From NCBI RefSeq assembly GCF_022836845.1, contig NZ_JAJNNZ010000001.1, forward strand, positions 186,001-250,000: DNA of 64,000 nucleotides, written 5' to 3'. Positions 31,578 to 40,308 of this stretch are shown here, piece by piece. The translations under genes and the position numbers were made by a program. Source of the DNA: Vibrio gelatinilyticus. GTDB lineage: Bacteria; Pseudomonadota; Gammaproteobacteria; Enterobacterales; Vibrionaceae. Below the pieces are notes generated by a model. That model worked only from the letters and a program-made list of their open reading frames with translations. It was not told the origin of the DNA and did not search any database. How positions within the stretch are numbered: the first letter of the stretch is position 1; each line of letters begins with the position of its first letter.

Positions 31578-32330
31578 CTATTTGTCTACGTTAGAAGGGT
31601 GGTCATAGATCGGTGCTCGTTTGAGCCACAGCTTAAAAGCATGCCAATATATCCCGGCCAAAACCTTAATCGTCATTATTGGTGTTCGCACCAATTGCTT
31701 TATCAATGTGCGACTACTAAATTCCTGCCCTGTCATTGCTACCGTCGCCTCAAACTCTTTGTTTTTTCTATGGCAGGCCAAGTGGACAAACAGGCGCTCA
31801 GAGGGTGCTCTAATATTCCAAACATAAGTTTGGTCGATGGGATTGAACGGGGACACATGAAAGGCCTTATCGTGTGTCCAATTTTCTTTCTCTTTACCAC
31901 TGTCGGCACTAATTGCATAATAATGCCGTTCATTCCAGGGCGTGTTACTCACCTCGGCAAGCAAATAGCGCCAAACCCCTTTCTGATCATAAACGTAGTA
32001 AAAGTTGACCGGACTAAAGTACAGTCCCATGTAGCGCAAGTGACAGACCATCAGGATTTTGCCTGAATATCTTTGACCCGTAATGTCGTAGACTTTGTTA
32101 TGAACAGCGTGCTTTATATCCCCTTCGCCAATATAGTCCTCGCGACGAAAACGTGCCCAATGCCACCAATGCTTCCCAAACCCCCAGACCTTTTCACAAA
32201 GCAGATCCAATTCATCAAGATCGATACAAGGCATAAACAAAGGATAGTTGAGACTGTGCTCAATCGGAGTAAAACGACGATGTTTAACCTGGCCAACCAT
32301 GAGCAGGCTGTTGCTAAACGTACGACTCAT
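31578..32330 (-). CDS. DUF1365 family protein
   Basis: 250 residues. DUF1365 proteins commonly accompany the FAD-dependent oxidoreductase and Cfa-like enzyme. Conserved features include VKHRRFTPIEHSLNYPLFM at the start, RYMGLYFSPVNFYYVYD, and AEVSNTPWNERHYY. No catalytic motif I can name. ATG overlaps the oxidoreductase stop (ATGA at 32327-32330). A 69-base gap separates it from the Cfa-like gene. Confidence 0.88.
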   Translation of the reverse strand: MSRTFSNSLLMVGQVKHRRFTPIEHSLNYPLFMPCIDLDELDLLCEKVWGFGKHWWHWARFRREDYIGEGDIKHAVHNKVYDITGQRYSGKILMVCHLRYMGLYFSPVNFYYVYDQKGVWRYLLAEVSNTPWNERHYYAISADSGKEKENWTHDKAFHVSPFNPIDQTYVWNIRAPSERLFVHLACHRKNKEFEATVAMTGQEFSSRTLIKQLVRTPIMTIKVLAGIYWHAFKLWLKRAPIYDHPSNVDK

Positions 32331-33613
32331 GCGGCCCCCTTGGTGGCTATTGGGTTAGTACTGGCTAACCTTTCAATGCCCTCCACTACTTCAAGGGCAC
32401 TTTTTACTCCGTCTTCATGAAATCCGTTGTGCCAGTATGCTCCGCAATACCAGGTATGGTTATGGCCGCTGACCTCTGATTTCCTCTTCTGAGAGGCTAG
32501 TGAGGATGTGGAAAACACTGGGTGACTGTAGTGAAACACCTTTAATATTTTGTTTTCGTTAATCCGTTCCGAGGAGTTGAGCGATACACAGAACGTGGCG
32601 TCAGCCTTAATGTGTTGAAGGATATTCATGTTGTAGGTTAGCGCTGGCAATCTTTGCTGTTCCGTACTACTACCATCTAAATAATAGTTCCACGACGCCC
32701 ATGCAGCCTTCCGCTTGGGTAGTAGAGACGTATCCGTATGCAATATAACTTCATTGCTTTGATAAACCATATTCGCCAAGACTTCCTGCTCTTGTTGGGT
32801 GGGAGTATCTAAAAGCTTCAAAGCTTGATCACTGTGGCAGGCAAAAATAACCTGATCAAACCAGTACTCTTGATCATTCGCTTCAACGACAACACCAGAC
32901 TCATGACGAGTTACTTTGGATACTGGTGTTGACAGCCGAATACGATCGGAAAATTCTTTTGTTAACGGATCGATGTATGCTCTTGAACCGCCATTCACGA
33001 CATACCATTGGGGTCGGTCTACCACATCGAGCAGACCATGATTTAAGAAAAAACGCAGGAAAAAACTAAGAGGGAAACAACGCATATCAGCCAACGTCGA
33101 CGACCAAATCGCTGCACCCATTGGCAAAATATAGTTCTGACAGAAGTACTCGCTAAACTGATGCTCGGTTAGGAAGTCTCCCAACGTTGTATGGGTAGAC
33201 ATTTGTGTCTCTGCATTGGCTTTTGCCAACTTGTTAAAGCGCAGTATTTCGAAGATAAAACGATAAAAACTGGGTCTTAGCAGGTTGCGTTTCTGAGCAA
33301 ATAGCGTTGAGATTGTATGACCATTATACTCGAGTCCGCTATCGTCATTTCGGATACTAAAGCTCATTTCTGTCGGTGTACCTTCCACTCCGATTTGCTC
33401 TAACAGTTTTATAAAATTAGGGTAGGTTCTATCGTTGTACACGATAAAACCAGTATCCACAGCATATTGATTGCCTTGAAAAGCTACATCGACCGTTGCG
33501 GTATGGCCACCAATATAATCATTCGCTTCAAAGACGGTAATATCATGGTTCTTGTTTAAGTAATACGCACTGGTTAGCCCCGAAATACCACTGCCAATGA
33601 TCGCAATTTTCAT
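32327..33613 (-). CDS. FAD-dependent (flavin amine oxidase-like) oxidoreductase
   Basis: 428 residues from the ATG at 33613, which has GGAG six bases upstream; a GTG five codons earlier overlaps that site and is rejected. N-terminal Rossmann motif IGSGISGLTSAYYL with FEANDYIGGHTAT binds FAD; a C-terminal amine-oxidase-like block (AYWHNGFHEDGVKSA) closes the cofactor site. Homologues next to Cfa-like genes are usually labelled cyclopropane fatty acid synthesis flavin oxidases; a fatty-acyl desaturase or oxidase role is likely. The substrate is not proven. Confidence 0.87.
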   Translation of the reverse strand: MKIAIIGSGISGLTSAYYLNKNHDITVFEANDYIGGHTATVDVAFQGNQYAVDTGFIVYNDRTYPNFIKLLEQIGVEGTPTEMSFSIRNDDSGLEYNGHTISTLFAQKRNLLRPSFYRFIFEILRFNKLAKANAETQMSTHTTLGDFLTEHQFSEYFCQNYILPMGAAIWSSTLADMRCFPLSFFLRFFLNHGLLDVVDRPQWYVVNGGSRAYIDPLTKEFSDRIRLSTPVSKVTRHESGVVVEANDQEYWFDQVIFACHSDQALKLLDTPTQQEQEVLANMVYQSNEVILHTDTSLLPKRKAAWASWNYYLDGSSTEQQRLPALTYNMNILQHIKADATFCVSLNSSERINENKILKVFHYSHPVFSTSSLASQKRKSEVSGHNHTWYCGAYWHNGFHEDGVKSALEVVEGIERLASTNPIATKGAA

Positions 33614-33638
33614 GTTTTTCTCCACCACTAAAAAATAG

Positions 33639-34373
33639 TCATAATAAACGTTTGGCCAAATAGGTCTGCCAACGATATGGGAGCATAGACACTACCCTCA
33701 AAATAGAAGTAAATCGTCGAGGGAAATAAATTGATGAGTGTCCTTTGGCAATACCACTTCTGATAGACAGTGAGGCACGTTCAGGCGTCACTAACATCGG
33801 CATTGAAAACGTGTTCTTGTCTGTTAAGGGCGTCTTCACAAATCCTGGAAAAACGATTGAAACATCGATTCGTTTTCTAGCCCAATCCAACTGAAGACCT
33901 CTTGCAATATAACTTAACGCTGCCTTAGAACCGCCATAAGCCTCAGCCCTTGGTAAAGCGACTTCGCTCGCTATTGAGCCTACAATCACAACTCTGTGTC
34001 CCGGTGCCAGACTGCTTTGTATGCCTTCCAAAACATTAACAGTGCCCATGACGTTGGCCTCAAACACGCGTCTAATCAAAACAGAATCAATGTACCCGTC
34101 GTCGACGTATTCGCAGTTGCCAGCATTCAAAATCCATAATGACGGAGGGACGTCGATTGACTTTAAGGCATGGGAAATCTGCTCTTTATCCGTCGCATCA
34201 AAAATCAGTGGCGTAATCGCTGGGCGTTCTTTGGTTAGTTCAGAAAGTCGCTCCTCTGAACGACCACAGGCATACACTTTACAATCACTATCGGCATAGT
34301 CTTTGGCCAATTGCAGACCGATTCCTGAAGACGCTCCCGTAATAAAAACGCTACTATGCTCGACCATTTTCAT
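33639..34373 (-). CDS. Short-chain dehydrogenase/reductase
   Basis: 244 residues. NAD(P)-binding TGASSGIGLQLA at residues 12-23, NAG motif at LNAGN, and catalytic Ser...YGGSK (YxxxK) near residues 138-155. ATG at 34373 overlaps the preceding stop (ATGA). A second ATG two codons later is equally possible. Substrate unknown; in this operon an oxidised lipid or aldehyde is plausible (inference). Confidence 0.88.
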   Translation of the reverse strand: MKMVEHSSVFITGASSGIGLQLAKDYADSDCKVYACGRSEERLSELTKERPAITPLIFDATDKEQISHALKSIDVPPSLWILNAGNCEYVDDGYIDSVLIRRVFEANVMGTVNVLEGIQSSLAPGHRVVIVGSIASEVALPRAEAYGGSKAALSYIARGLQLDWARKRIDVSIVFPGFVKTPLTDKNTFSMPMLVTPERASLSIRSGIAKGHSSIYFPRRFTSILRVVSMLPYRWQTYLAKRLL

Positions 34374-34789
34374 TGCCCCAGTCTTTGTTTTATATTGCGA
34401 ATGATCATGCCAAGAAGCGGTATGTTTTCGTAAAGCATTTCTCCCAAGTCAAAGTAGTCACGATGATAAATGACTTTTTGTTCAGAGAAATGCAATTGAC
34501 TGACGCCATTGACTAACACTGTTTCACCTTTGTTTAACTTTGGATGCTGCAACTCCATAGTCCATGTAAGGAACCCTGTGTTCTCAACCTGTTGCTGATG
34601 TAGAATGGTGAAATCACACTTGATGACGTTAGTGTACAGGGACTCAAAATAGGCTGAGAGTGCGGGCCAACCTTCAAAACGATGAGCGGAGTCCTCAAAC
34701 ACCACGTCCTGATGATAAATGTGTTCGAGCAAGTAGAGATTGTCTTTACTCAGCTTTTGATAAGTTTGGCTTACTTGGTCGATATCCAT
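34370..34789 (-). CDS. NTF2/SnoaL-like nuclear transport factor 2 family protein
   Basis: 139 residues from the ATG at 34789 with AGGAG six bases upstream; longer readings to 34825 ignore this site. The NTF2-like fold is suggested by a helix followed by DVVFEDSAHRFEGWPALSAYFESLY and paired strands ending DYFDLGEMLYENIPLLG. First gene of the operon. The fold can bind small hydrophobic ligands; no function is established. Confidence 0.8.
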   Translation of the reverse strand: MDIDQVSQTYQKLSKDNLYLLEHIYHQDVVFEDSAHRFEGWPALSAYFESLYTNVIKCDFTILHQQQVENTGFLTWTMELQHPKLNKGETVLVNGVSQLHFSEQKVIYHRDYFDLGEMLYENIPLLGMIIRNIKQRLGQ

Positions 34790-34886
34790 TGTGACTCCTA
34801 AAATCATGCACAGTCCCCTAGCCATTAATACAGTGTAAATTGAAGGACCGTCTTGCTCCTTTGTTTTGAAGCGTTGTGTGCACTGA

Positions 34887-34912
34887 TACGCAGGAATGTT
34901 AAATATGGATCA
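34887..34912 (-). promoter_or_regulatory. Candidate ECF11 (RpoE/ChrR-type) promoter of the lipid operon
   Basis: On the minus strand TGATCC (34912-34907), a 16-base spacer and CGTA (34890-34887) match the ECF11 promoter pattern that I recall for the singlet-oxygen sigma factor RpoE of the ChrR system. It lies about 100 bases upstream of the first gene. The first base of TGATCC is also the last T of the htpX terminator tract. rpoE and chrR themselves are not in the window. Confidence 0.65.
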
Positions 34913-34943
34913 AAAAAAGCTTGGATGCGAGCCAAGCTTTTTT
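34912..34943 (-). terminator. Terminator of htpX
   Basis: On the minus strand AAGCTTGG, loop of seven, CCAAGCTT, then seven T, directly abutting the candidate ECF promoter. Confidence 0.92.
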
Positions 34944-34971
34944 AAATAAATTCACTATCTTAGAATTGAGA

Positions 34972-35847
34972 TTACATTTGAGACTCTCGTAGCGCCGATA
35001 TGCGTTTATCAAGTGGTGGATGGCTCATCAAAAGCTCTGTAATAGAGCGTTTACCGTTAATGCCAAACGCCATCATTGAACCTTCAAGTTGAGATTCTTG
35101 ACTCATTTTAAGGCGCTCCAGTGCTGCAATCATCTTATGTTTACCCACTAAACTTGCCGCGCCAGCATCAGCGTGGAATTCACGGTGACGGCTGTACCAC
35201 ATAGTAATAAAGCTCGCTAGGAAGCCGAATACTAATTCAAGAACCATTGAGATACCAAAGTACACCATCATGTTGGTTCCACCTTCACCCTCTTCGTTAT
35301 TATTGCTCGAGGCAACAATGTTGGCGATAAAGCGTGAAAGGAAAATAACAAAAGTATTCACAACACCTTGCATTAACGTCATTGTGACCATGTCACCGTT
35401 TGCAATATGGCTGACTTCGTGTGCTAAAACGGCTTCAGCTTCATCACGTGTCATACTGTGAAGCAGCCCAGAAGAAACCGCTACCAACGAGTCGTCTCTT
35501 TTCGCCCCTGTTGCAAACGCATTGATGTCTGGCGAGTCATAAATTGCGACCGTTGGCATTCCGATACCCGACTGCTTCGCTTGGCGAGAGACAGTCTCAA
35601 GTAACCAGTGCTCAGTTTCGTTTCTTGGGCTTTCAATGACCGTCCCACCGACAGAGCGCAATGCCATACTTTTTGACATCATCAAAGAGATGAATGAACC
35701 GCCAAAGCCAAATACTGCAGCCATGACGAGTAGCCCCGATAGGCTACCTGGTTGCATGCCTGTTACAGCATAAACAATATTTAAAACAACACTTAAAACC
35801 AGTACAACGGCCAAGTTTGTTGCCAAAAATAACATTACTCGCTTCAT
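34972..35847 (-). CDS. htpX: Membrane-bound zinc metalloprotease HtpX
   Basis: 291 residues. Two N-terminal transmembrane segments, the zinc motif HEVSH at residues 143-147, two further hydrophobic segments and the third-ligand region [13 protein letters not shown]. It degrades misfolded inner-membrane proteins, acting with FtsH in membrane quality control. ATG at 35847 has GGAGAG upstream. In E. coli htpX is heat/Cpx-regulated; I see no clear CpxR box here. Confidence 0.97.
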   Translation of the reverse strand: MKRVMLFLATNLAVVLVLSVVLNIVYAVTGMQPGSLSGLLVMAAVFGFGGSFISLMMSKSMALRSVGGTVIESPRNETEHWLLETVSRQAKQSGIGMPTVAIYDSPDINAFATGAKRDDSLVAVSSGLLHSMTRDEAEAVLAHEVSHIANGDMVTMTLMQGVVNTFVIFLSRFIANIVASSNNNEEGEGGTNMMVYFGISMVLELVFGFLASFITMWYSRHREFHADAGAASLVGKHKMIAALERLKMSQESQLEGSMMAFGINGKRSITELLMSHPPLDKRISALRESQM

Positions 35848-36269
35848 TCACTACTCTCCAATTTAAGAAGCTTGGTTACTGTTGCCCCATATCCTTGACA
35901 CTATCGATTATCATCGATGGTGTAGGCACAGAACGTATTCCTTTACTGTGCGTCTCAATAATCATAATAGACTCCAGTGAGATCCACAGCACATTTTGAC
36001 ATTACACTATATATGTATAGTCCTAAATTTGAAAAGCAAGGTTAAGGATAAAATTGAAACAAAAAGTTAATCCTTTTGTTACCCTCAATAATATAAGATA
36101 TTGATATAAATACACTCATCAAAATCAGCACACTAGTGCATATAGATGAGTATTAATGAGAGATTCTACGTGACTTGTCAGGCTTTAGACTTTGGTCGTA
36201 TTGTATGCGCGCAAACGTAGAGCTACAGTTCAGTCAGACGATTGAAACCATGACCAGAAGGAAACGAAC
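35848..36269. other. Intergenic region between htpX and the 55-residue ORF
   Basis: About 420 bases. It contains an 11-pair inverted repeat (35898-35923), a TTGACA at 35996-36001 followed by TATAGT at 36016-36021 (14-base spacing, poor for a sigma-70 promoter), and AT-rich sequence at 36040-36170. No other gene was found. Confidence 0.6.
35898..35923. repeat. Inverted repeat upstream of htpX
   Basis: Eleven bases from ACACTATCGAT pair with ATCGATGGTGT across the loop TATC, with one T.G pair. No T tract follows. It lies 51-76 bases upstream of the htpX start, so it may be an operator or a 5' leader structure. Confidence 0.6.
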
Positions 36270-36437
36270 ATGGTAGAGAACAATAATTTTCAAATGGCTA
36301 TCGATTTACTGTGCTGTCATCTCGGAATTTCGGAAGATGAAGCCAGAGAGCAACTTGGCATGTCTAGCCCGAGTGATGTTGACAGACACATTATGGAAAC
36401 ACAATCGGCTTTGATGGGGCTAAGTGAAGACAAGTAA
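36270..36437 (+). CDS. Small uncharacterised protein, 55 aa
   Basis: An ORF of 55 codons with AGAAGGAAACGAAC before the ATG and its own intrinsic terminator 16 bases after the stop, the pattern of a real gene. The product is acidic and helical, starting MVENNNFQMAIDLLCCHLG with an adjacent Cys-Cys, and has an ISEDEAREQLGMSSPSDV segment resembling a short UBA-like or helix-turn-helix element (inference). I recognise no named family. Confidence 0.7.
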   Translation: MVENNNFQMAIDLLCCHLGISEDEAREQLGMSSPSDVDRHIMETQSALMGLSEDK

Positions 36438-36453
36438 TTGTCTATAAAATAAT

Positions 36454-36478
36454 AAGGGCTGCAGTAGCAGCCCTTTTT
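36454..36478 (+). terminator. Terminator of the 55-residue ORF
   Basis: AAGGGCTGC (36454-36462), loop AGTA, GCAGCCCTT (36467-36475), then TTT. It may also stop the convergent bioD transcript, though less strongly. Confidence 0.88.
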
Positions 36479-36483
36479 GATTT

Positions 36484-37161
36484 TTAACGCAGTACTGATA
36501 AATCGATGTACTGCCCCATATCTCGCTTCTTAACCGACGGTACATACGGTAGTTCACCGATTTTAGGTGCGTCCATCTTTCGTTCTAACATACTTATAAT
36601 TTCAGCATAATGCTCAACACCCGGATTAATTCGATTAGCAACCCAACCGACCACTTCAAGCCCATCAGCTCGTATAGCCTCAGCAGTAAGCATCGCATGA
36701 CTCAAACAACCAAGCTTAATTCCGACGACCAATACAACGGGCAGTTTTTCTTGCTTGACCCAGGTAGACAAGCAGTCTTTTTCTGAAATTGGCACACGCC
36801 AACCGCCAGCGCCCTCGATCAGAACAAAGTCACTGTTTTTTTTATGATCCGCTAATACAGAAGAGAGTCTGTTATAGTCAACCTCAACACCGTCATGCTG
36901 CGCCGCTATATGTGGCGATGCCGGCAAAGTCAACGCATATGGATTGACAAGATCATACTCTACGTCAAGTGTTGCTGCACTTTGCAAATGAAGTGCGTCG
37001 GAGTTGCGTAATCCATTTTCGGTCTGCTCACAGCCTGCCGCTACTGGTTTATAACCGACCGTCGATTTTCCTTGTGTCGCAATAGCATTAAGGATTGCTT
37101 TTGAAACAACAGTTTTACCTACTTCGGTGTCCGTACCGGCAATAAATAGTGCATCCATCAT
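36484..37161 (-). CDS. bioD: Dethiobiotin synthetase
   Basis: 225 residues from ATG at 37161 ([17 protein letters not shown]); a longer reading from 37182 is rejected because the family starts directly at the P-loop strand. P-loop GTDTEVGKT at residues 9-17 binds ATP. It closes the ureido ring from 7,8-diaminopelargonate and CO2. The start overlaps the bioC stop as ATGATG. Last gene of bioBFCD. Confidence 0.97.
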   Translation of the reverse strand: MMDALFIAGTDTEVGKTVVSKAILNAIATQGKSTVGYKPVAAGCEQTENGLRNSDALHLQSAATLDVEYDLVNPYALTLPASPHIAAQHDGVEVDYNRLSSVLADHKKNSDFVLIEGAGGWRVPISEKDCLSTWVKQEKLPVVLVVGIKLGCLSHAMLTAEAIRADGLEVVGWVANRINPGVEHYAEIISMLERKMDAPKIGELPYVPSVKKRDMGQYIDLSVLR

Positions 37162-37994
37162 AATTGAATAGCCCCTAAACATACGTGATAACTTGCCGGC
37201 AATAAGCCAAGCTCATTTCTAAATTGACGGTACTCTGTCTCTACACCTTGCAACACAGAGCGACTTACAAGTCCTTGAGAGCGATTTTCGATATGGTTTG
37301 CACCGATACCTTTTAAGTCGCGCATAAGCTCGAAAGCCGTTTGATACCAAACTACTATTTGGGGCAAGTCTAGACGATGGTTGACGCATGCAGATTGAGC
37401 TAACGCAATATTTAGCCTATCGAGACAAATAAAATCGTTAACATGTTGATGTGTATCAATTTTTGACCATGATTCTTTCAACTCATGTAAAGAACCATCC
37501 AAAAGAGTGGAAAAGAGAAGTTTTCCCCCTTTTTTGGTGACTCTTTTCATTTCATTCAATGGCACGGCCAGATCCTCGCACCATTGCAAAGCCAAACTGG
37601 AAACAACAAGATCGAATGATTCGGCATCAAATGGTAAGCGCTCTGCATCTGCTATCACGTAATCCTTTGCCGATCTGCCACACCTTACTTTCGCCTGTTC
37701 GAGCATCTTTTCAGACAGGTCTGCACAGGTCACGACGGCTCCACGTTGGATCAATTGCTCGGTGCAATATCCCGTGCCACAGCCCAAATCTAATATCTGT
37801 GCACCCAATAAGTTCTCTGGTAAAAGTGACAATAGACGATCTGCGACATCTCTCTGAAACGCTGCATGTTTATCATAACTTTGTGCCGCTTTTCCAAAAG
37901 CGAGTGAGATCGCGACTTTATCTGCGATGCTATCTGATGTATTTGAGTAGGTTTGTGACTGAACGGCTACAGAAGAACTTCTAACATTGGTCAT
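37158..37994 (-). CDS. bioC: Malonyl-ACP O-methyltransferase
   Basis: 278 residues from ATG at 37994 (overlapping the bioF stop as TGATG); a GTG one codon earlier is less likely. SAM motif [15 protein letters not shown] near residue 98. It methylates malonyl-ACP to disguise it for the fatty acid elongation that yields pimeloyl-ACP. It has a 25-residue polar N-terminal extension relative to E. coli BioC. Confidence 0.96.
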   Translation of the reverse strand: MTNVRSSSVAVQSQTYSNTSDSIADKVAISLAFGKAAQSYDKHAAFQRDVADRLLSLLPENLLGAQILDLGCGTGYCTEQLIQRGAVVTCADLSEKMLEQAKVRCGRSAKDYVIADAERLPFDAESFDLVVSSLALQWCEDLAVPLNEMKRVTKKGGKLLFSTLLDGSLHELKESWSKIDTHQHVNDFICLDRLNIALAQSACVNHRLDLPQIVVWYQTAFELMRDLKGIGANHIENRSQGLVSRSVLQGVETEYRQFRNELGLLPASYHVCLGAIQL

Positions 37995-39148
37995 CACAAC
38001 GCCTCCATGCTGCGCATTAACGAATAGGACAAAGTATCTATATCACTTTCGTGATGGGCGGCTGACAATGTAATCCTTAACCTGGCACTATTTTTTGGCA
38101 CGGTGGGTGGTCTAATGGCTGTGGTCCAAATCCCTTGTTCTTTTAACGCATTTGACAGGTCAATGGCGTTATTCGACTCACCACATAACCATGGCTTAAT
38201 TGGCGTCTTTGTCTCAACAAGACAATGTAAGTCCGATACTTTATTGTGTAGCTGCTCACTCAAGTCAAAGAGTTTTTCTCGCCTCCAATGCTGAGTTTGA
38301 ATCATGGAAGCGGCCTTTGATAACGCTGAGGCATGCGCTGGTGACATTGCTGTCGAATATATATAGTGACGTGCAAATTGGGTTAGGTAATCGGCAATAT
38401 CATCACCGCAAAGCACAGCGGCACCATTAAGCCCGAATGCTTTGCCAAATGTGATGACCAAAATATCTGGCCTATGTTCACTTAGCGATCTGGCTCCACG
38501 CCCATCCTCTCCCAGGACACCAATACCATGAGCGTCATCAATCATGCTCCAACTCTGTGAGGCCCGACAATGCTCTAATAGAGCATCAATGGGCGCGATA
38601 TCACCATCCATGCTGAAAACACTTTCAGTTGCCACTAACGTGTTTTGTGACCCATTTAGGTATCGAGAAAGATCTTCCATATCATTGTGCTTAAAGCGTC
38701 GCATATTTGCAGGCCCTAGATGACCTGCTTCAATGAGTGATGCGTGATTCAATCGATCTTGCAGTAACAGATCGCCTTTTTCTAGCAAGGTAAATAGCAC
38801 TGCTTGATTTGCTGAAAAGCCAGAACCAAACAGCAGCGCTCTTGAGTAGCCCAACCACTCGCAAAGTTGAGATTCTAATGAACGGTGCGGCGTTGAATGA
38901 CCGGTAACCAGTGGAGATGCTCCACTACCAATGCCATACTTAGTAACAGAGTCTTGATAGGCAATTTTCAGCTCATCTGACGAGGCCAATCCCAGATAGT
39001 CGTTAGATGAGAAGTTAATATATGACCGTCCATCGATACTAATTTGGCTTTGTTTCACAGAATCAAAAGCGTGGACCGTGCGAAACAACGCTTGGTCTTT
39101 GCGAGCATTAAGCGCTGCTTCAATTCGAGTTTTAAACGCTTGCGTCAT
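37994..39148 (-). CDS. bioF: 8-amino-7-oxononanoate synthase
   Basis: 384 residues, the E. coli length, from ATG at 39148 ([18 protein letters not shown]). The reading could extend to 39226 but that lies inside bioB. PLP enzyme of the alpha-oxoamine synthase family: [22 protein letters not shown] and the PLP lysine in [10 protein letters not shown]. It condenses pimeloyl-ACP with alanine. It overlaps bioB by 17 bases. Confidence 0.97.
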   Translation of the reverse strand: MTQAFKTRIEAALNARKDQALFRTVHAFDSVKQSQISIDGRSYINFSSNDYLGLASSDELKIAYQDSVTKYGIGSGASPLVTGHSTPHRSLESQLCEWLGYSRALLFGSGFSANQAVLFTLLEKGDLLLQDRLNHASLIEAGHLGPANMRRFKHNDMEDLSRYLNGSQNTLVATESVFSMDGDIAPIDALLEHCRASQSWSMIDDAHGIGVLGEDGRGARSLSEHRPDILVITFGKAFGLNGAAVLCGDDIADYLTQFARHYIYSTAMSPAHASALSKAASMIQTQHWRREKLFDLSEQLHNKVSDLHCLVETKTPIKPWLCGESNNAIDLSNALKEQGIWTTAIRPPTVPKNSARLRITLSAAHHESDIDTLSYSLMRSMEAL

Positions 39149-40184
39149 AAAACAGGTCATCTTTACTTGGACGAGCCGCAACACGCTCAACAACGCGATC
39201 AAGAAGCTCATTTTCTTGAATTTCATCTGGCTTTTGCGATACTTCGTGGCGATTAATGCCTAATTTCTTGAATAACTGTAAGTCACTGTCTTCATCCGGA
39301 TTTGGTGTGGTTAACAATTTACAACCATAAAAAACAGAATTGGCCCCGGCCATAAAGCAAAGAGTTTGCATCTGCTCGTTCATATTTTCACGACCAGCAG
39401 ATAGGCGCACCGCTGAATGAGGCATCATGATGCGAGCAATTGCTATCAAACGAATAAAATCAAATGGGTCAACATCGTCAACGTTTTCTAAAGGCGTTCC
39501 TTTAACTTTTACCAACATATTGATTGGTACACTTTCTGGATGAACAGGTAAATTTGCCAATTCCATTAGTAGTCCTGCGCGATCATTGGCACTCTCACCC
39601 ATCCCAATAATGCCACCGGAGCAAATCTTCATTCCAGCATCACGAACGTGGCTCAAAGTATCGAGCCTGTCTTGGTAAGTGCGTGTGGTAATTATATTGC
39701 CGTAAAACTCAGGCGATGTATCAAGATTATGGTTGTAATAATCTAATCCGGCTTCTGCTAATCTATTCGCCTGTTCTGGCGTGAGCATGCCCAGTGTCAT
39801 GCATGTTTCTAGACCCATACCTTTGACGCCCTTGATCATATCCGCAAGTAAGGGCATATCACGCTCTTTAGGGTTTTTCCATGCAGCCCCCATACAGAAG
39901 CGAGTGGAACCTGCGATCTTGGCTTTTTCAGCGGCCTCGAGAACACGCTCGACTTCCATTAATCTTTCACGCTCAACATCAGTTTGATAGCGCGCACTTT
40001 GAGGGCAGTATTTACAGTCTTCAGGACAAGCGCCAGTCTTAATTGAAAGTAACGTACTGACTTGGACATGGTTGATTTTTTGAAATTGACGATGAACTTG
40101 CTGCGCTTCAAACAATAGATCCATAAAGGGCTTATTCATCAGCTCGCTGACTTCATTGAGTGTCCAGTTATGACGTACTTCCAC
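39132..40184 (-). CDS. bioB: Biotin synthase
   Basis: 350 residues, radical SAM. Cluster cysteines 53, 57 and 60 in CPEDCKYC; the second cluster ligands lie further along the barrel ([27 protein letters not shown]). It inserts sulfur into dethiobiotin. The start is GTG at 40184 with AAGGA seven bases upstream; an ATG nearby is out of frame. First gene of the bioBFCD operon, divergent from bioA. Confidence 0.97.
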   Translation of the reverse strand: MEVRHNWTLNEVSELMNKPFMDLLFEAQQVHRQFQKINHVQVSTLLSIKTGACPEDCKYCPQSARYQTDVERERLMEVERVLEAAEKAKIAGSTRFCMGAAWKNPKERDMPLLADMIKGVKGMGLETCMTLGMLTPEQANRLAEAGLDYYNHNLDTSPEFYGNIITTRTYQDRLDTLSHVRDAGMKICSGGIIGMGESANDRAGLLMELANLPVHPESVPINMLVKVKGTPLENVDDVDPFDFIRLIAIARIMMPHSAVRLSAGRENMNEQMQTLCFMAGANSVFYGCKLLTTPNPDEDSDLQLFKKLGINRHEVSQKPDEIQENELLDRVVERVAARPSKDDLFYDASV

Positions 40185-40224
40185 TTTGCATTCCTTAATT
40201 AGTGATGTTGTTCTGCTTGGCTAG

Positions 40225-40288
40225 TCTACAGACACGCGGTAGACTGTCAACATCACAGGCAAGCATTAGGTTTACGGTTGATTATAAT
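40225..40288. promoter_or_regulatory. Divergent bioB/bioA promoters with BirA-like operator
   Basis: For bioB (minus strand): TTGACA (40250-40245), 16-base spacer, TAGACT (40228-40223 region). For bioA (plus): TATAAT at 40283-40288. A BirA-like operator, CTGTCAACA (40244-40252) and GGTTTACGG (40269-40277), matches the half sites TTGTAAACC/GGTTTACAA at 6 and 7 of 9 bases but with a 16-base rather than 15-base spacer. An AGTCTAC/GTAGACT inverted repeat (40223-40245) overlaps the bioB -10. Confidence 0.55.
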
Positions 40289-40308
40289 TCAACCAATTTA
40301 GCATATTC

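Noticed and set aside
31548..32066. 172-residue plus-strand ORF
   Set aside because: Antisense to the DUF1365 gene and its neighbour spacer; no family resemblance or start signal.
37174..37182. Longer bioD start
   Set aside because: The extra N-terminus lies within bioC and is absent from the family; ATG at 37161 fits the P-loop position.
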